From the NCBI GenBank assembly GCA_037127255.1, contig JBANSL010000004.1, positions 5,332,001 through 5,396,000 of the forward strand: 64,000 nucleotides of DNA. Reading direction: 5' to 3'. Made by a program: the position numbers and the translations under genes. The stretch comes from Persicaria tinctoria (taxonomy: Eukaryota; Streptophyta; Magnoliopsida; Caryophyllales; Polygonaceae). The notes under the pieces were generated by a model, which ran no database searches, was not told the DNA's origin, and was given only the letters and a program-made list of their open reading frames with translations. Shown here in pieces: positions 21,245 through 32,140 of the stretch (position 1 is its first letter; each line of letters begins with the position of its first letter).

Positions 21245-23980
21245 TAAAATTAATGACGGCTAAAAAAGTAAATCATTTCATTGTTTGTAGCGGTTATAAT
21301 CTTTTTTAACTTTGCCCATATAGTTGTTACACAACTCTACTTTAACTTAAGCTATAAAAGCATGTATATAGTTTTCTAAATATTTGTTGTATCATTTTAA
21401 CGTCAATATATTTGGGATTATAAAAGAAGCCTAAAGAGACCAAGTTTATTCAAGTAAAACTTTCACAATTATTCCAATAATTGTATCTAAGATACGCGTG
21501 CGCATACACCCATACCTTAATATAAATTAATAACTTAGGGATTAAAGCTTAAGATTGACAAAGAAGTTGCTATTATATATGGTTAGCCGAAAATGGAGCG
21601 TACGTGAAGCTATTTCAATTGTGCAATTTTATTAGTTGAAATTACATGAAATAAAAATGGTTCAATTACCACTCTCATATCAATATCTTTAACGCAAACA
21701 ACTTTAATTTTTTTAAAGTCAAACATTCATATATTCTAACTATATATTAATTATGAGTTATTTAAGGTGTGGGTACGGAGTATCGTAATTGTATTATTCA
21801 TTAGTCTTAATTTGATATTTGATTGATTACTAATTTTAAAATGGTAAAAAAATCTAAAATTAGCAAAAGTGATTTGTGTAAGATTTAACCCTAATAAACA
21901 ATCTAAAATTATTAAGAAGGTAAGCTTTTTTTTACCGTTCAACATTTCAAATAATTAAGTATTTTTTTTTAAAAGTAGTTAAATATATAAATTAAAGTAA
22001 AAAATCTGAAAATCTAAAGTTGGATTATATATGTTAATTAATAAAATTAGATTTATCAAAATAAAAAGGGACCTACCAGTAATTGTAAACCAATGAAATT
22101 ATAGAACTCTATGGAGGATGTTACGTAAGTCTTTGGTCGCGATGTGACGTTTTAACGTATGACTATCATGTACTATCTTAAGAAGCTAGTTTGGTATCCA
22201 CACCTCGTGAGAGTATTGATATAAAATTGGTTTCATTACATGTAGTGCGTGCTTCATATAATACAAAATTTGAACTATTAATTATTTAATTAAAATATAA
22301 GTATGAATTATATAGTAAAAGATAATAATTTTAAGTTATCTCAACCTAAATTTTAAAATATAATATAATATACATATAAAAATATTTAATTTTTAAAAAA
22401 TTATCCAAAATTTATAACATAATTTATTAAAAAATTATTTATAATATTTTTTCGAAACTTTCATATATTTTATTCGATCTGTTCATTTATTTCATATTCT
22501 CAATTTTTAAACTTAATCCTATTTTTCAAAAAGAAATGTTTGATATCCCATATATTTTACAACTTTAAAAAAAATTAACTCATGTAATTAACTAAGCATA
22601 TTATTTTTAACGTTGAGCATATATCTTTTTCAAATCCAAGTATATAATTGAAATATCCTTCGTCTTTCATATTCTATTAATCATAACATATACAGAATAC
22701 TAAAAAAGTAATGATACATTTTCATTATAATGTTTGACTAATAGTTGTACATATAATTGAAAAAATATATGTACAAATATTAGAATAATTTAACTATAGA
22801 ATCGATCCTCGTTTACATTTGTACTCATCAATGTCATCATCTTTATTGCAAATATTTGTTAAAATCAAATCATAATTAAAATCATTAAATAATATATAAT
22901 TAAAAATTCAACTAATTAAATAATAATTAAAATTTTAAAACAAATCATTTTATTTTAAATCAATCCATAATAAAAAAAATATGTTTAATTATTAATTTCA
23001 TGTTTGTTATGAAGGTAGCCTTAATTTGTTGGAAAAAAAGTGGATTAAAAAATATTGTTGTTTGATTTGGGTATAGAGAACAAAAATGGAAAATATGAGC
23101 TAGAGTAGAGTAGATTGTATGATAAGTGAAATAGATGACACAGTTAAAAATATTCATTCTAATTATTTCATGTTTGTTATGAAGATGGTCGAGCCTTAAT
23201 TTTGTTTTAAAAAATTATTCTTTTTTTATTTGGGTTAATGAGAAAATGTTAAATCTATGTCAACGTCAATTGTATGGTAAGTTAAACAAATCGTTTTTTG
23301 TTTTAAAAATTAAAGATATGCTCGAGAGTAATTAGAAAATTAAGTTAGCAATTAATTATATTAGATATTAGATTAGATATTTCAATCATTGTGAAAGAAT
23401 TACTAAATAAAAAAAACAGATTTTTGGGTAAAATGTGGTAACTAAAAAATATATTGAGTTTTAATTCAAAATAAATGAGAAAAAATAAAATAAAGTTATC
23501 ATAGAAAAATAATTATTTGGTATTTAAAAATTTTTAAATCACTTTAATTCGGGAAAAAAAAAAGAGATTTATTGTAATTAATAATTGAGTAAATTGAATT
23601 AATTATTTAGGTGGGGTCACATTAAAGGAAAACTTGCCACGTAAGCCTAGTTTAAGGATGTGCTGCCATGTGGCATCTTCTAGCATCTGTTTTAGTATTA
23701 TATTAGATACAGTATTAGATATTAGATATTGCAATCGAAAAAAAAAATGGAAACATGTCTCAATATTTACGACAATATAACCGAAAATAAATAAAAAAGG
23801 AATGAATTCAAATCATATTTAAAATAGGAAACAAATATTTTAAAGTTTCTATAATGATATTGACCAATAAGAAAAACTCATTTGAATAAAAAATTCAACT
23901 TTAATTGTGAGTGTGACACGTCAGCAAAATGCTAGCAGAATTAGTAATATTAATAGATATTGAATATTGATATTGATAGA

Positions 23981-24122
23981 TATATTTTTATATTTTTATC
24001 TATATTTATAGTTCTCTCTTTAACCCATCTTCTTCCTCTAGCCTCCACACACACCCCTTCTCCAACACCCTCTCTCTCTCTCTCTTCTTCTTCTTCATTC
24101 AAGTATACGGCACAATAACTCG
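23981..24122 (+). promoter_or_regulatory. putative promoter and 5' exon of the MIR172 primary transcript
   Basis: TATA-like sequence (23981-24008, e.g. 'tatttatag') is followed by a CT-rich leader (24020-24100) and a good 5' splice site, 'ctcg|gtaagtac', with GT at 24123-24124. This layout is typical of the start of a plant Pol II transcript. Primary MIR172 transcripts in other plants are spliced, so I infer that this exon feeds the hairpin 1 kb downstream. No protein gene follows that could claim it. Confidence 0.45.
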
Positions 24123-24439
24123 GTAAGTACTATATATATATATATATTTATATATGATCGGATTTGTATAAAAGTTACAGATCTCTTTCGGAAAAATAGC
24201 TACCATGCATTATATGTGGTCATGTTCATATATATTTGAAATTAAGGTATACATATATATCTTCTTTGTTTGGGATTCCAGTCCTTGTATATATATTTAT
24301 ACTTAGCAAACCAGTTTGCTGTATTTAATTTATTTATAAAAATAAATCAAGATTTAGGGTTTGTTTTGTAAGAAACTTTAATTCTTTAGGGTTATTTCCC
24401 TCTACTTTCTTTCATCTTGTGTTCTATACTTACTCAATC

Positions 24440-24517
24440 GGAAGTCAGAAACATCACCTCCACCTACACCCCGTTTTAAAGGATATACTGGATGGTTGCT
24501 GTTGTTGTTGTACGGAT
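24440..24517 (+). repeat. truncated AU-like SINE 3' tail
   Basis: 'cagaaacatcacctccacc', 'ggatatactggatgg' and a final 'ttgctgttgttgttg' follow the order of the AU SINE 3' end. The head is missing. It lies in the putative intron of the MIR172 transcript. Confidence 0.5.
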
Positions 24518-25135
24518 GTAAGTCTTGAAACATAATTAAACAACCTTTTCTATTTAAAAATTAGGACTTATTTGCTTCTAATTATTTGTATTTTCATTTC
24601 CCTTCTGAAATGAAATGTGGAAAATTAGGACTTATTATTATAACCTATGGGGAAGATGCCCTAAATACCCCTCATCTCTCTCCTTGTCAAAAAAAACCTC
24701 TCAAACATTTTTCCTCCAAGGTTCCATTTTTTTTGGAAAAAAAAAAACCCACCTACATCTCCTTCACTCCCTCTTGCACCTCCCACCAAACACGATACTT
24801 TTATTTATTTTTAACCCCTCGAACCCCACCAACCCCCACTTACAATCCCGCCAAACACAGCCTTATTTGGATGTTTCTGAACATTTATTTAGTTTTTTTA
24901 AATGTAAATAAAAGAAAAGGGAAATAAAGTAATTTAATTGGGAGGGTACGGCCACATGCGATGCCATATCGGCACCAATGGCCGGCCATGGGGTTGTGGC
25001 CTGTGGGGTGTTGGCTTTGTCAGGTGGGGATTCAGATTTCTTGTTTTTACGCACTGATGATATTCTAATTAAATCCATTTTGGTGCACCTGAAATCACAC
25101 AAATTAAGTTCCATGGCCATGGCGGCCTCTTCAGA

Positions 25136-25262
25136 ATCAGCCATTGTTTGCTGCTGCAGCGTTATCAAGATTCACACTGAGCTAGCTATAGCAAGGATAT
25201 ATAGATGTGTATCATTTTTGTGTGAATCTTGATGATGCTGCATTGGCAATAGATGGCTATCA
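25136..25262 (+). ncRNA. MIR172: miR172 precursor hairpin
   Basis: miR172 represses AP2-type transcription factors (AP2, TOE) and so promotes flowering and phase change. The mature arm at 25223-25243 is 21 nt, starting UGAAUCUUGAUG and ending GCUGCAU, identical over its core to known miR172. The opposite arm, 25156-25176 ('gcagcgttatcaagattcac' plus a), is the miR172* strand. The two arms pair throughout, the only departures from Watson-Crick in the core being two G-U wobbles. The loop between them is 46 nt, and pairing continues outward ('ccattgtttgctgctgcagc' with 'gctgcattggcaatagatgg'). The duplex sits on the 3' arm, as in the family. The mature strand starts with U, consistent with AGO1 loading. 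Confidence 0.95.
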
Positions 25263-25609
25263 TCTTTTACGGACTATATATATATAGGGTGAGTTGAAAA
25301 TGGAAATGATACGGATAAATTCCTATCGAGATTCGTTGCATTAGCTCGAGAACTCAGGTATGTGATCAGGGACAGCACTAGGGGTGGGCCGGCTGGTGTG
25401 TGTTGCAGCCCACCCTATTTTTACCGGTAGTACATATAATATAGGCATGCATACATCCTTTATATCTAATATCTAATATCTAAGAAAATTAATTAATGCT
25501 TCTAATTTTAATTTATTTATTTTTCAATTAATGTAACCAATCCGAATAGAATCGACGATGACCCAAATAAGTGGATATGGAAACTGAACACTAACCCCAA
25601 AATAAAAAA

Positions 25610-26565
25610 ATAAGTGGAAAACTAGCCAAAAAGGCCTACCCACAAAAAAAAGATTAGCTAACAGAGGAGTTCCAATTCCCACAAATTGTATTCTTTGTGA
25701 TAGCTATTTGGAGGATGAAGCACATTTATTCTTTGAATGTGGATTTACAAAGAATCATGTCTATATAATAATAAGGCTTACGCAATTGTAAGTCCTATCT
25801 TAGACACAAGAGATATTAGAAAAATTATGAGCCAATTGGGAATAGCACTACACAAGGATGAAAAAAATAAATTGGCGATAAGCTGGTGGGCAATATGGTT
25901 CTACAGAAACCAAATCACATTAAGGGAAGGACATATTCCATCCAATTATGAGATATCAAAGTTCATATATTCGACAAAAGAAAATTGGAGGAAAGGGTGT
26001 ATGGAAGAGACTGAAGTGACGATTAACTCCCCATTGGCTAGCCACAGTAAAAAGATTAGCAAAAAAATCATTAAATGGCAAAAACCTGAGGTCGGATATA
26101 TGAAAGTAAATTTTGATGGAACATCAAAACCAAACGAGGATAGCCATATAAGATACATCATCAGAGACTGAAACGAAAATCCTATAAAAGTAGACTACAA
26201 AAATATTGGTAGGCAAAGCCCCCTAATGACAGAAACCCTAGCCTTGCGTGAGGGTCTGAAAAGCGCTTGAGAATTAGGGATCAGAAAAATAGAAATGTAA
26301 GGGGACTCACAATTCACAAACCCATCATTCGACATTTACAATTATATGGTAACTGTCCCTGAGAGATAGAATTATTAATGGGTGGCATAAAAATGATAAC
26401 TAGTTCTTTCGAGGAAACAAAATTCTTGTTCGTGCCCCGTGAAGGAAACAGAGTTGCTGATAAGGCTGCACACCTTAGTCACTCTATGCACGGGTGCTCA
26501 ATTGTAAGTAGTTGTAACCAACAAAAAGATCTCATTGATCTCATCCGTAAAAATGCAATCAGCTA
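25610..26565 (+). pseudogene. LINE zf-RVT plus RNase H domain remnant
   Basis: The translation gives a zf-RVT-like segment (RGVPIPTNCILC...EDEAHLFFECGF) and then an RNase H domain of the plant LINE type (GYMKVNFDGTSKPNED, ETLALREGLKSA, and near the end FVPREGNRVADKAAHLSHS). The frame is broken by several stops and at least one shift after about 26170, so it is dead. No reverse transcriptase part remains. A LINE-like 3' end and an A-rich stretch follow near 26535-26620. Confidence 0.75.
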
Positions 26566-26621
26566 GGCTAACACCAACCAAATTTTTACCTTATCAAAAA
26601 AAGGAAAAAAGAAGAAGAGAG

Positions 26622-27480
26622 GAATCTTCTTGTTTTAATTTAATAATTTTATTAAATAAAATAGCAATGGTGTCTAATCATCAAAAAGAATCCCACGTAG
26701 GCATGCCAAAGTGTAAATTTAATGGAATTTTAAGAATAGAGACCGATGATTTAACTTTCTTGGAAAGGTTAAGGGCTAAAATAAAAACAATGAAAGGTTA
26801 ACGACTAATTTAGAAAAATTATCAAAGATTAGGGACTAATGGAGATATGTTAAATTAAATGTCACTACATTTTTTTTAATAAACTAAGTAAAATGTTATT
26901 GAAAGAGGAGAGAGAATATATTTTCTAATATAAAAAGAACAAACTCCCAAGAAAGATTAGCACAAGTATAACTCATTTACAACTAGAAGTTATCAAAACT
27001 AAAAGGTTTAAAAACCTACTGACATTACCAATCACAGCTTAATTCCTCCCCAACTCTCTCCCTTAAGAAGCATTATCAGGACTCAGGAATTGGTACTCAA
27101 ACATCAATCCCTCTTTGTTCAATCAATCAAATTTTAGCTTATGAGTGATCCCTTAACACTACTATGAATCATGAACTAAACTCTTGTTTGTAGCAAGAGC
27201 CTCAAATTATGCATACAAAAAGTAGCAAATTTATAGAGGTAATGTACATATATGTATGTATATATGGCAATAAGGAAGACAGAGTTGTTGAGAAACTAAA
27301 GGATCTCAAACTGGACAATTGGATAATGGGGTTCACAATATAGCACAAAACAACATACAAGCCTCCCTGCGGCAGATGTGCCAACTTCATGATTCATGAC
27401 ATATGTACATATGATCAAAAGTGTGCAGGAAATCGTGACAGACGAAACAAAAGCACTTACAAAATCAGCCACCGAGCTAC
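26622..27480. other. intergenic region and probable 3'UTR of the RING gene
   Basis: No gene is recognised. The right-hand few hundred bases presumably hold the 3'UTR and polyadenylation region of the minus-strand RING-H2 gene. The left part is AT-rich and without clear repeats. Confidence 0.5.
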
Positions 27481-28542
27481 TTAATTGCCGTCTGCCTGAG
27501 ATGCAGCTCCAGGGGCACCTGAGGATGATGCCGATGGGGATAGAGAAGAGTTTCCACGCTGTCGAGAGGAAGACGAGACCACATTCCGAGGCCAGGAGAA
27601 GGTAAAGCTACTCTCACTTCCACCTTGCTCCTCCAAGTCTCTACTGCCTCCAATACCGTTCTGATTGCTACTGCCCCAAGAGGCATCTGCGTCACACTTG
27701 GATTCGTCAGCAGGCAACTGAGACCGACACACAGGGCAAGAACTATGAAGCTCAAGCCATGGCAGGAGACAGCCAGAATGGAACTTATGCTTGCATGGCA
27801 TTTCTTTTGCTTCAGCAGCGAGTTCAAAATCATCCAAGCATACAGGGCATTGTGAATTGTCTTCAACTTTGACAGTAGCCAGCGCATCAACTGCCTCCTT
27901 TTGGGCAGGTGGGGTTCCATACCTGTTAGGATCATTCTCAGCTAAGTGTTGCAGCAACAAGTCTAGACCAGGGCCAACGAAATAATCACCGAGTGAGGAC
28001 CCAAATGGGTTCTGAGCCATGTTCTGATCATGGTTAGAATTGTCAGAGCCTTGTAAAACTATGGTTCGACTGAACGGGTTGATGAAGATAAGAGGATCCC
28101 GCTCCTGCTCCCTACCCCTATCATTTTCCGATTCAGCAGAGATTCCTGCACTAATACCTTGAAGCAACTGGAGAACAGCAGCAGAACTCCGCCTCCTCCT
28201 CCTGATAATAGCATCAAGCTCCCTATCAAGCTCAGTCTCTCCCTCCCTGGGCCTCTCTCCATATTCATTCTCATCATCAGTACTGTTTTCATCAAGAAAA
28301 TGTGGTCTAAACCTTCGCCTGTTAGGTGGATTACCCATCATGCCAAGCAGTATAGGAGCCCAGAGGGCCATAGCGCGTTCTGATGCTAATTCAGATTCAT
28401 CAAGCCTACTTGAGGGAGAGTCGTCCATCTCTTCAACAAATCCACCCAGGCAAAAGGGACACTTGAGCTCACTTTCTCTGATGGGATTCACCATTTGCGA
28501 GCACATATGACACCAGTGCCTTGCTCTTGTAGCTCCCTCCAT
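27481..28542 (-). CDS. RING-H2 E3 ubiquitin ligase (RING1-like, zinc-ribbon type)
   Basis: A probable E3 ubiquitin ligase that brings an E2 to its substrate. The coding part is one exon of 353 codons, starting at the ATG at 28542 (MEGATRARHWCHMC). Upstream in-frame codons contain no further ATG before the splice acceptor. Domains in order: an N-terminal zinc ribbon (CHMC...CPFC, about residues 10-35), an acidic/Arg-rich middle (residues 40-210), a RING-H2 domain with the C3H2C3 pattern CPVCLDDF...CKHKFHSGCLLPWL...CPVC (about residues 230-275), and a Gly/Ser-rich tail ending ASQADGN. This arrangement is that of the plant RING1/SIRP-like group. No transmembrane segment is visible, so it should be soluble. 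The substrate cannot be inferred. Confidence 0.93.
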   Translation of the reverse strand: MEGATRARHWCHMCSQMVNPIRESELKCPFCLGGFVEEMDDSPSSRLDESELASERAMALWAPILLGMMGNPPNRRRFRPHFLDENSTDDENEYGERPREGETELDRELDAIIRRRRRSSAAVLQLLQGISAGISAESENDRGREQERDPLIFINPFSRTIVLQGSDNSNHDQNMAQNPFGSSLGDYFVGPGLDLLLQHLAENDPNRYGTPPAQKEAVDALATVKVEDNSQCPVCLDDFELAAEAKEMPCKHKFHSGCLLPWLELHSSCPVCRSQLPADESKCDADASWGSSNQNGIGGSRDLEEQGGSESSFTFSWPRNVVSSSSRQRGNSSLSPSASSSGAPGAASQADGN

Positions 28543-28577
28543 TTTCCAATTCGTCCACAGAGATTGGTCTTGTTTAT
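28543..28577 (-). promoter_or_regulatory. 5'UTR part of the coding exon and its splice acceptor
   Basis: On the minus strand 'gcttcagttgtgacag' at 28593-28578 is a good 3' splice site, placing 35 untranslated bases before the ATG at 28542. The frame from the acceptor to the ATG has no other ATG. Confidence 0.6.
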
Positions 28578-29441
28578 CTGTCACAACTGAAGCAATTTAT
28601 CTCCAAAAAAACACCATAAAGATGAAATTCAAACTGAAAACATCTTATTGTATAACATCCATTTTTCCTTCTGTCTTTCTCTTGATTGTGGAAGATGGGG
28701 CAGGTGGGGGGCTTCAAACCTAGATCAAGTGCTTGAAGATCCGGCAGAATCCCACCACCATTGCCACAATCAAAAGCAGGTAATACAATTTACACAATGG
28801 AGGAGATCGGTTGTTTTGTAAGTCAATGAACCAAAAAGGTAACTAAAAAGTTATGATCCCCGGAGAACGGATCTGGCCTCCGTAGGAATCCCATTATTGA
28901 TAAAGATGGATACGCAGATATTAAGATTACAGATTCGTCAACCGAAAACGAAGCAACCAAAATAGCAAAATGAAACCAGACAACCAGTCGTTTCGCCACA
29001 AAAATAGGCAAATATTTAGGTCATTCCTGCAAAAAGAACGTCCATAACAAACAAACAGAACATAACAAGGGTTGCGAACTGATCCCTGAATCTAGACAAC
29101 AAACCCGAGCCACGGAGAAAGAACATCTCAAATTTAGCCGAGAATCTATTTAAGGCAAGAAATTTTGCCAATCAACACTCAAAATCTTTATCCGCAGCAG
29201 TTTCTACTACAGTGTACACATATGACATATGCATTCAGATCCATCAGAAATTCAAGTTATTATTCAACTAAAACTCAACAAGATGAACAATAATCGGTTT
29301 CCGATACTTCTTTAACAACCAAAATTGACTTTCAGATGCACAATTCCGACTATAAAGCCTTTAAAGCGACAAAGAAACAAACATCGGCCGAGCAAATCCG
29401 ATCCGTGAAGAGGAGGCGATGGAGAGAAAGATATGTGTTAC

Positions 29442-29600
29442 CAGCAAGATTAGTTGACGATCGATCGTCTCTGACTGTAGAAATCTCAGAAGAAACCGAG
29501 TCCAAGAGATATTCGGAAGATTGAGAGAGAGGTTGCGATCAGAGGGAAACTCCCTCGGGGAGGAGATTCCAAACAGAGAACGCGCGTCCACTAGAGATAG
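29442..29600 (-). promoter_or_regulatory. putative non-coding first exon (5'UTR) of the RING gene
   Basis: On the minus strand a CT-rich leader ('ccctctgatcgcaacctctc') ends at 29442 with a consensus donor, 'cttgctg|gtaacac'. Joined to the acceptor at 28578 this gives an 864-base intron in the 5'UTR (28578-29441), a common arrangement that often raises expression. The transcription start is not determined. The intron itself holds no recognisable gene. Confidence 0.6.
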
Positions 29601-29865
29601 GGGAAGGGGAAGTTTTCAATGGCATCCATCCAACGGCCAATGAATGGATCAAATTCAACTCACCCCCGATCTGACGGTCACCATAATTTTATAAAATTCA
29701 ACATACACATGATTAATAAATCGACTCTTTTTTCTTTTAGAGAAACCTATATCATCTTGGCAATAGTTGGCATAGTTTTACAAGTACTCTATAACATAAT
29801 TTTTTTTACCTTTTCATTAAAAAATAAAACAAAACAAGTCTATAACATAATGTAATATTATTTAG

Positions 29866-29925
29866 GTCCTTTTGATCTCATCCGTAGGATAGAGCTTGCT
29901 CGCCCGAATCATTTCCTGATAAAAA
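29866..29925 (+). mobile_element. LINE 3' tail
   Basis: 'ttttgatctcatccgtagga...gaatcatttcctgat' followed by A9 translates as DLIRRIELARPNHFLI, the final residues of many plant LINE ORFs. It is short and 5'-truncated. A target duplication was not convincing. Confidence 0.6.
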
Positions 29926-30079
29926 AAAATGATGAATAGTATTTATTAGCAGGTTTTCTAGATTATCACTTAAGGATTATATTGGCGTGTATGAGATGGA
30001 GCCAATCGGATCAATTGGGTCAAGGTTAATACGGGTCGTGAACAATGTCATAAGTCTAGTGTGTGATCATGATGGTAAA

Positions 30080-30402
30080 TGAATGTGTGGCTTTGAATCA
30101 CACATCATATTGGTAATTGCTCGGTTCCAACGAGGGAGTTATGGCTTTATGGGGAATTATGCATGGGTTGAAGTTAGCATGGGATAAAGATTTTCACAAG
30201 GTGGTGCTCGAAACAGATTCGTTGTTTGTGGTTACCTTGTTGGAGAATCCAGTGGCTTGTTTTTATCCTCTCTCTAATTTGGTGTCTCAATGTTAAGGCT
30301 TTATTATAAGGGATTAATCTATCCAATTTCGACACGTGTTCCGCGAAGCTAATATAGTAGCGAACTTTATGACTTCTATAGTATTTTCTTAGGCTAATTT
30401 GC
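30080..30402 (+). pseudogene. LINE RNase H domain fragment
   Basis: The translation contains ALWGIMHGLKLAWDKDFHKV-VLETDSLFVVTLLENP, characteristic of the RNase H domain at the 3' end of plant L1-like elements, then RHVFREANIVA in a shifted frame. In-frame stops show that it is dead. Confidence 0.75.
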
Positions 30403-32140
30403 ATGGATATACCATTTTATGGACAACTTTGCAAAAATAACCTACACCCAAAAAATTGGCAAAGGAATGACAAATTGTCATTCTTGCAAATTAATCCCAA
30501 CAGGTTGCCGGTTACAATTTGCACAAACTGGAAAGAGGGTGTGAAAATTTTGGACACGTGTCGAATGGAAAGAGGGTGAGATAGAGAGAGGGGGGAGAGA
30601 AAGAGACCTATTTAATTGCTTTAAACTAAATTTCAGGCATTTTCATTTGTTAAAATTAAAAAATAAATTTATTTTTGAACTTAATTTAATTTTATCTATC
30701 TATAGACACCCACTTTGTATATGTTTATGGAAAAAAATATTTTGAAGTAAAGTTTGGTCTATATCGCATCTTGATCTCAATTTGGAGTATGGCATGGATA
30801 ACCATTTGGATGGCAAATACAACAATTCAGCTAGCACAGAAATTCACACAACTGGCAAGATAAACCAGAAAATCTGGGCAGAACCGACAATCGTTGCTCC
30901 GGAGATGAAAGGTAAGCTCCCGACGTGGAAACGATTAAACAATTAAGACCTAAACCAAAAATTACAAAGTACTAAAGTTCCTAACCAATACATAATAAGT
31001 TAAGTACAAAACAACATAATGGGTAGAACCGACAATCGTTGCTCCGGAGATTGAAAGGTAAAGCTCCCGACATGGACATGGAGGAGGGGCAATGCTCATA
31101 GAGGAGAGCAGATACCCGTCTTGGGGAGAGTCCCTTCGCCGGAAGCGTCGGAGGACATAAGCAAGTGCGGCGTGGCAAGGTGAAGAAATTGATGTCTAGT
31201 TGGGTAACTCTTCTTTTGCGTAGTCGAATGTAGTATTTTGTTAGTTTGCTTGTAACTCAATGACACTTTGAGGTTTTGGTGGTTTTAAATGTACATAACT
31301 GGCCGGTTAGTTTGTCGACGATGCAAAAGACAAATGTATGCGATTTTTTGTTTACTAGCCGGTATATGATTTTCCCTAGCCAATAAAATCAAAGTCTATG
31401 CCAATAAGATACTAACCCCTGACACATCTTATTTATCTCATAAACTTCTCATCCTAAGTATATCGACCATTAAACTCAAAGGGATGAAATGTTTTAGACC
31501 TAAAACAAACACAACGAAGTACTAAAGCTAAAGTCGATTGATGGATCTCTCAACAAACCTACATTACTCTCAAATGACATCGACCAGTGTAACATTTTGG
31601 GGTTTTGGTGGTTTTGAATGTACATAACTGATCCTATAAACAAACCTACATTACTCTCAAATGACATCGTCCAGTGTAACATTAATGGTTTCAATCACAA
31701 CATACTTCAACACATAGAAAGAAATTTACAACGATGTATTAGTATAACCCATTGCGATGTATGCTTACTAGCCAGTAAATACTATTATCTAGCCAGTGAC
31801 AATGATCTCTTAGCCAATGTAGAAGTAACCCCTGCTGGATCTCTCAAGATGATAAAATCAAACACAAGTCCTCTAAAAGGTGGAAACGATTAAACAATTA
31901 AGACCTAAACCAAACACTACGAAGTACTAAAGTTCTTAACCAATACAATCCTGTCGGATGCGAAGCCCGAATATTTGCGATCTATACTTACTAGCCAGCA
32001 AATACTATTATCTAGCCAGTGACAACGATGTGTTAGCCAGTGACAACGACGTGTTAGCCAATACATATGTCTAGCCAATCAAAATAATATTTCTACCAAA
32101 ACATTTAACCTTACACAAATGACACAATCGAGAGCTGAAG
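30403..32140. repeat. internally repetitive TE-derived region
   Basis: No gene is recognised. Repeated blocks include 'accgacaatcgttgctccgg' at about 30882 and 31028, 'gattaaacaattaagaccta' at about 30931 and 31888, 'aacaaacctacattactctc' at about 31552 and 31637, and 'agccagtgacaacgacg'-like strings near 31793, 32011 and 32035. The sequence at 30690-30725 is the inverted counterpart of the Mutator-like element near 18345-18375, so part of this is probably a related element. Confidence 0.5.

Larger units (their letters stand above)
19890..23957 (-). mobile_element. Helitron-type element 2 (host of nested insertions)
   Basis: The minus strand begins with TC at 23957 ('tctattaatattac', preceded by A) and ends with CTAG at 19893-19890 followed by T. 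Eleven bases upstream of the CTAG is a strong hairpin, 'ctcgtgcc-tta-ggcacggg'. These are the three diagnostics of a Helitron. No Rep/helicase coding is visible, so it is non-autonomous. It contains a 66-bp LINE stub and a Mutator-like element; the rest (21254-23700) is very AT-rich DNA with no gene. A shorter reading, with a separate small element at 23703-23957, cannot be excluded. Confidence 0.5.

Noticed and set aside
24863..25168. minus-strand 101-codon frame overlapping the miR172 hairpin
   Set aside because: It overlaps the star arm of the microRNA hairpin, has no known domain, and there is no splice or promoter support.
30690..30725. independent small element
   Set aside because: It is an inverted match to the nested Mutator-like element near 18345-18375 and is treated as a fragment of that family.
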